Assembly (NCBI GenBank): GCA_030432015.1
Contig: JAUIHJ010000278.1
Span: forward strand, 1-9,933
Source of the DNA: a bacterium
GTDB lineage: Bacteria > Planctomycetota > Planctomycetia > Pirellulales > Pirellulaceae
DNA: 9,933 nucleotides
Direction of reading: 5' to 3'
Positions 6,793 to 9,933 of the stretch are shown here, one piece after another. The position numbers and the translations under genes are program-made. Positions within the stretch are counted from its first letter, which is position 1, and every line of letters starts with the position of its first letter. Under the pieces are notes generated by a model. It did not search any database and was not told the origin of the DNA. It saw only the letters and a program-made list of their open reading frames with translations.

Positions 6793-7386
6793 ATGAAATC
6801 GTTTACCACGCACCGTGGCTTGGTCGCCACGATGGATCGCGCTAACGTTGACACCGACCAGATCATCCCCAAACAATTCCTCAAACGAATCGAACGGACC
6901 GGCTTCGGCCAGTTCCTGTTCTTTGACTGGCGTTTTCTGGCGGATGGCACGGACGATCCGAACTTTGAACTAAACCAGCCGAAAGTCGCGGGCGCTTCGA
7001 TCCTGGTGGCGCGGCGAAATTTCGGTAGCGGCTCCAGCCGCGAACACGCCGTGTGGGCCCTGGACGACTATGGATTTCGCGTGGTCATCGCCGCCAGCTT
7101 TGCCGACATCTTCTACAACAACTGTTTCAAGAATGCGGTTCTGCCCATTCGCCTGGACGAGGAGACCGTCGAACAGATCTTTCAAAACGCGGCGTCGCAC
7201 CCAGGCTACGAACTGAGCGTCGATCTGAAAAACCAGACCATCACCGACGATCACGGCCTGAAACTGGATTTCGAGATTGACGGATTCCGGCGGGAATGCA
7301 TGCTCGAAGGCCTTGATGACATCGCCCTCTCCCTGCTCAAGGACGACAAGATCACCGCCTACGAAGCGGCCCACGAAATCGCGTAG
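6793..7386 (+). CDS. leuD: 3-isopropylmalate dehydratase small subunit LeuD
   Basis: A 197-residue swivel-domain subunit, of normal length for bacterial LeuD, that completes the active site of the LeuCD isomerase. Family blocks are NVDTDQIIPKQFLKRIERTGFG (18-39, the hallmark of LeuD), FLFFDWRF (41-48), ARRNFGSGSSREHAVWAL (73-90) and ASFADIFYNNCFKNAVLP (101-118). The ATG at 6793 has an AGGA Shine-Dalgarno at 6781-6784 and lies 37 bp after the leuC stop, so co-transcription with leuC is likely. The frame is open further upstream inside leuC, but that extension is antisense to family alignment and lacks support. Nothing unusual is seen in the protein. Confidence 0.98.
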   Translation: MKSFTTHRGLVATMDRANVDTDQIIPKQFLKRIERTGFGQFLFFDWRFLADGTDDPNFELNQPKVAGASILVARRNFGSGSSREHAVWALDDYGFRVVIAASFADIFYNNCFKNAVLPIRLDEETVEQIFQNAASHPGYELSVDLKNQTITDDHGLKLDFEIDGFRRECMLEGLDDIALSLLKDDKITAYEAAHEIA

Positions 7387-7445
7387 CGTGCCACGACTTG
7401 ACCACTTGGTCGACACCATCCCACGGTGAAAAGGAGCGATGACTT

Positions 7446-8459
7446 ATGTCAGCTACGAAACGGACCATCAGCATCTCCGCGTTCATGCTGCTCGCGACCA
7501 CACCGCTGCTGGCTGCAAAACCCACCGTCGAGACGGTTGTGGATGGACTCTACAACCCGTGTGCTGTGGCGGTGCAACCAGAAACCGAAGACCTGTTCGT
7601 CTCTGATAGTGGAGCCGGGCGGGTGATCCGCGTGGTCGACGGCAAGGCACAGGATGTCATCGTGGGGTTCGAGAAAGATGTATACGGGCAGGGACCCAAG
7701 TTCGATATTGGTCCGCTCGGACTGGTCTTCCTCGACAGAGACACACTTGTCGTCGGTGGCGGAGACAAGCCAGATGGGGAAGAGCAACTACGTGTCTTTA
7801 CCGTTCCGGCCAAAGGCAGCCCCGCGATCAAGGTGAGCGATGCGACCGCCAGCTTCCAGATTCCGGCCGAGGATGATCTCGCCGGCGAAGGCAACTTCTA
7901 CGGCCTCGCCGCGACCAAGAGCGCCGTCTACGTTACCTGCAACGGCGACGATACCAAGGGCTGGATCTCGCGTGCCAAGCTCACGAAGAACACCCTGACC
8001 GAATTCAAACGGTTCCTCCCCACCAAAGTGGCCACCGAAGTCGACGCGCCGATCGCCGCAGCGATCAACCCCAGAGGTCAACTGGTCATCGGCCAGGGAG
8101 GCGAAATCACCGCCCCCAAAGATTCCCTGTTGACCTTCTACAACGCCAAGACCGGCAAGATGCTCCTCAACCTGCCAACGGGCCTGCACGATATTACCGG
8201 CTTGGCCTATAGCGCCGATGGCAGGCAGCTGTTTGCGACCGACTTCGCCTGGACGAAGACCACCGAAGGCGGCCTCTTTCAACTCGTCAGCGTGGACGAC
8301 AACGGCAAGCAGGCGATCGAAGCCAAGATGTTGGTGGGGCTGGACAAGCCAACTGCGCTGGCGGTCAAAGACAATGCGATTTACGTCACGGTGTTCGGCT
8401 CGCCTGCCGAGGGAAGCGACGAAAAAGCGGGCAAACTTGTCAAGATTCTCATCAAGTAG
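7446..8459 (+). CDS. secreted beta-propeller (NHL/SMP-30-like) protein of unknown function
   Basis: A 337-residue protein with a Sec signal peptide: basic start (MSATKR), hydrophobic stretch ISISAFMLLATTPLLAA and a probable cleavage after Ala24. The mature part contains repeated propeller-blade strands of the form PxAVAV...LFVSDSGAGRVIRV (38-63), GLAATKSAVYVTC (153-165), DITGLAYSADGRQLFATDF (249-267) and KPTALAVKDNAIYVTVFG (301-318). Such blades suggest a six- or seven-bladed propeller exported to the periplasm or beyond. No catalytic motif, metal site or cytochrome CXXCH is present; Cys39 and Cys165 are the only cysteines in the mature part. The ATG has a strong AAGGAG at 7431-7436. It lies 59 bp after leuD on the same strand and may be read through from leuCD, though no metabolic link is apparent. 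Family assignment is by pattern only. Confidence 0.9.
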   Translation: MSATKRTISISAFMLLATTPLLAAKPTVETVVDGLYNPCAVAVQPETEDLFVSDSGAGRVIRVVDGKAQDVIVGFEKDVYGQGPKFDIGPLGLVFLDRDTLVVGGGDKPDGEEQLRVFTVPAKGSPAIKVSDATASFQIPAEDDLAGEGNFYGLAATKSAVYVTCNGDDTKGWISRAKLTKNTLTEFKRFLPTKVATEVDAPIAAAINPRGQLVIGQGGEITAPKDSLLTFYNAKTGKMLLNLPTGLHDITGLAYSADGRQLFATDFAWTKTTEGGLFQLVSVDDNGKQAIEAKMLVGLDKPTALAVKDNAIYVTVFGSPAEGSDEKAGKLVKILIK

Positions 8460-8483
8460 CCAGTTCGGCCGCCGGGCAACTCA

Positions 8484-8507
8484 GCAACGATGGCACCATC
8501 TCGTTGC
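8484..8507 (+). terminator. candidate hairpin after the propeller gene
   Basis: GCAACGA (8484-8490) and TCGTTGC (8501-8507) form a perfect 7-bp stem starting 24 bases past the propeller stop codon. The 10-nt loop can rearrange, because GATGG and CCATC (8489-8493 and 8496-8500) are also complementary. No T-run follows, so this may be a 3'-end stabilising hairpin rather than an intrinsic terminator. Confidence 0.35.
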
Positions 8508-8561
8508 GCGGAATCTCTGTGCGGGTCGTCTTCATTCCTGCAGCTCGCAGGGGACTGCCGA

Positions 8562-8577
8562 ATCCCGACCGCGGGAT
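8562..8577 (+). terminator. candidate Rho-independent-like terminator upstream of the peptidase gene
   Basis: ATCCCG (8562-8567) and CGGGAT (8572-8577) form a perfect 6-bp stem with the 4-nt loop ACCG, followed by CTAACCTTTTC with four consecutive T. It is the best terminator-like element in the window and lies 90 bp before the peptidase start. It would insulate the peptidase gene from leuCD and propeller transcription. The T-tract begins six bases after the stem, later than in strong terminators. Confidence 0.4.
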
Positions 8578-8667
8578 CTAACCTTTTCAGATTGGCCGTC
8601 GTGCGCTACCCTATCAGGCGTACCAACAGGCCGATGCACACCATCATCCCCACACAAGGTCGCCTTC

Positions 8668-9933
8668 ATGAAAACCTGGATCTTGCCGCTGATCGGTTCC
8701 CTCCTGCTCTGTTCCGCGGTCGACGCACAGCTCAAGTCGGGCATCGACCCCAAAGGCTTCGACCGGACAGTCCGCGTCCAAGACGACCTGTTCCTGCACG
8801 TCAACGGCGAGTGGATCAAGCACACCCCCATCCCGGCGGACAAATCGAATTATGGCACGATTATCGAGCTGTCGGATGCATCTCAGGCGAGGATTCGCGC
8901 CATCGTCGAAGAGACCGCCCAGCAGGAACACGCGCGAGGCACCAACGCGCAGCGCGTGGCCGATTTCTACAAGAGCTACATGGATGAAGCAAGAATCGAA
9001 GAGCTCGGCGCCGCCCCGCTACGCGGCGAACTCGAAAAGCTCGACAAGCTCGCTTCCCACGTTGATGTCCTGCGACATTTCGGCTACCTGCAAACGGTCG
9101 GTGTGGGGACTCCGATCGGATTTTTCGTCGATCAAGATGACAAGGACTCGACGCGGTATCTCGCAGCGCTGATCCAAAGCGGCACCACGTTGCCGGATCG
9201 GGACTATTACCTGGACGATGATCCCAAATACGAAAAGGCCCGCCAGGCACTGGTCGCCTTCGTCACGCGATTGTTCAAGTTGGCCGACCTGCCCGACCCG
9301 GCCGGCGCCGCGACGACCGTGCTGGACATCGAGACGCGTCTGGCCAAGGTTCAGTGGGAACGCACTCGGCTGCGGGATGCAGACCAGCGTTACAACAAAT
9401 ACACGATTGATGAATTGGCCAAGGTAACGCCCACGTTGGACTGGAAGATGTTCTTCGCTGCCGCCGACGTCAATGCGGTCGCGGAAGTCAATATGATGAC
9501 GCCCAGCTTCTTCCAGGGGCTGGAGGCCATTCTTAAGGACACTCCAGTCGCTGCCTGGAAGCAATACCTGCAGTTTCAAATCATCGACGGCTATGCCTCG
9601 GCCCTCTCGAAGGACTTTGTGGATGCATCCTTCGAACTCCATGACAAGCAGTTGGCCGGCATTCCAGAACAGAAGCCGCGTTGGAAGCGGGCCGTGGAAA
9701 CCACGGCCGGGACACGCGGTTTTGGCGTCCTGGGAGACGCGGTTGGCCAGCTGTATGTGCAGCGGTACTTCACGGCCGATGCCAAGGCCCGCATGGACGT
9801 CCTGGTCAAGAATTTGCTCAAGACCTACAAGAAGAGCATTGACGACCTCACCTGGATGACTCCGGAAACCAAGCGACGGGCACAGGAAAAGCTGGCCAAG
9901 ATTACCACCAAGATCGGTTACACGGAAAAGTGG
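8668..9933 (+). CDS. secreted M13-family (neprilysin/PepO-like) zinc metallopeptidase, 3' end missing
   Basis: The first 422 residues are present and the frame is open to the right edge. Residues 1-20 (MKTWILPLIGSLLLCSAVDA) are a Sec signal peptide with a likely cut before Gln21; Cys15 makes a lipoprotein possible, but the lipobox is poor. M13 N-domain signatures are DDLFLHVNGEWIKHTPIPADKSNYG (39-63), LPDRDYYL (175-182), RWKRAV (338-343) and LGDAVGQLYVQRYF (355-368). M13 enzymes are single-zinc endopeptidases that cut oligopeptides outside the cytoplasm. The HExxH and ExxxD zinc motifs should lie beyond the window, since family members are about 650-700 residues long, so activity cannot be judged. 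The ATG at 8668 has AAGG at 8656-8659, eight bases upstream. A terminator-like hairpin at 8562-8577 suggests separate transcription. Confidence 0.93.
   Translation, partial: MKTWILPLIGSLLLCSAVDAQLKSGIDPKGFDRTVRVQDDLFLHVNGEWIKHTPIPADKSNYGTIIELSDASQARIRAIVEETAQQEHARGTNAQRVADFYKSYMDEARIEELGAAPLRGELEKLDKLASHVDVLRHFGYLQTVGVGTPIGFFVDQDDKDSTRYLAALIQSGTTLPDRDYYLDDDPKYEKARQALVAFVTRLFKLADLPDPAGAATTVLDIETRLAKVQWERTRLRDADQRYNKYTIDELAKVTPTLDWKMFFAAADVNAVAEVNMMTPSFFQGLEAILKDTPVAAWKQYLQFQIIDGYASALSKDFVDASFELHDKQLAGIPEQKPRWKRAVETTAGTRGFGVLGDAVGQLYVQRYFTADAKARMDVLVKNLLKTYKKSIDDLTWMTPETKRRAQEKLAKITTKIGYTEKW

Noticed and set aside
8490..8987. 165-codon plus-strand frame overlapping the start of the M13 peptidase
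   Set aside because: It is out of frame with the peptidase, lacks a ribosome binding site, and its second half is an arginine/proline-rich shadow of that gene.

Overview
The window looks like chromosomal DNA of a GC-rich bacterium, most probably a planctomycete. This is an inference from the cytoplasmic-type Ser/Thr kinase with a short N-terminal helical region, the HRDIKPNN and DMG kinase motifs, the fusion of that kinase to an Hsp70, and the secreted propeller and peptidase. No rRNA, tRNA, CRISPR array, insertion sequence or phage gene was seen.

Left part, minus strand (1-4989). A SIS-domain sugar-phosphate isomerase (GmhA-like) starts at 246 and runs off the left edge. It is followed by a 353-bp gap with GC-rich hairpins, then thiC (HMP-phosphate synthase, thiamine pyrimidine branch). 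Upstream of thiC lies a 256-bp spacer with a plausible sigma-70-type promoter and an 11-bp tandem repeat, but no TPP riboswitch that I can recognise. The next gene, at 2194-4989, is the most unusual in the window: one 931-residue protein with a complete Ser/Thr protein kinase domain, a Ser/Pro/Arg/Asp-rich linker and a nearly complete Hsp70 (ATPase domain plus beta substrate-binding domain, with no helical lid of normal size).

Centre (4990-5342). This 353-bp divergent intergenic region separates the kinase-Hsp70 from leuC. It contains a 39-bp composite repeat: 8-bp inverted arms enclosing most of a 16-bp imperfect direct repeat.

Right part, plus strand (5343-9933). leuC and leuD encode the two subunits of isopropylmalate isomerase (leucine biosynthesis) and sit 37 bp apart, probably as an operon. 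A secreted beta-propeller-like protein follows 59 bp later. After a 208-bp gap with three successive hairpins comes the 5' part of a secreted M13-family (neprilysin/PepO-like) metallopeptidase, cut by the right edge before its zinc site.

The thiamine and leucine genes are ordinary housekeeping genes. I see no multi-gene novel system. The candidate for something less ordinary is the single-polypeptide kinase-Hsp70 fusion and the repeat element in front of it.
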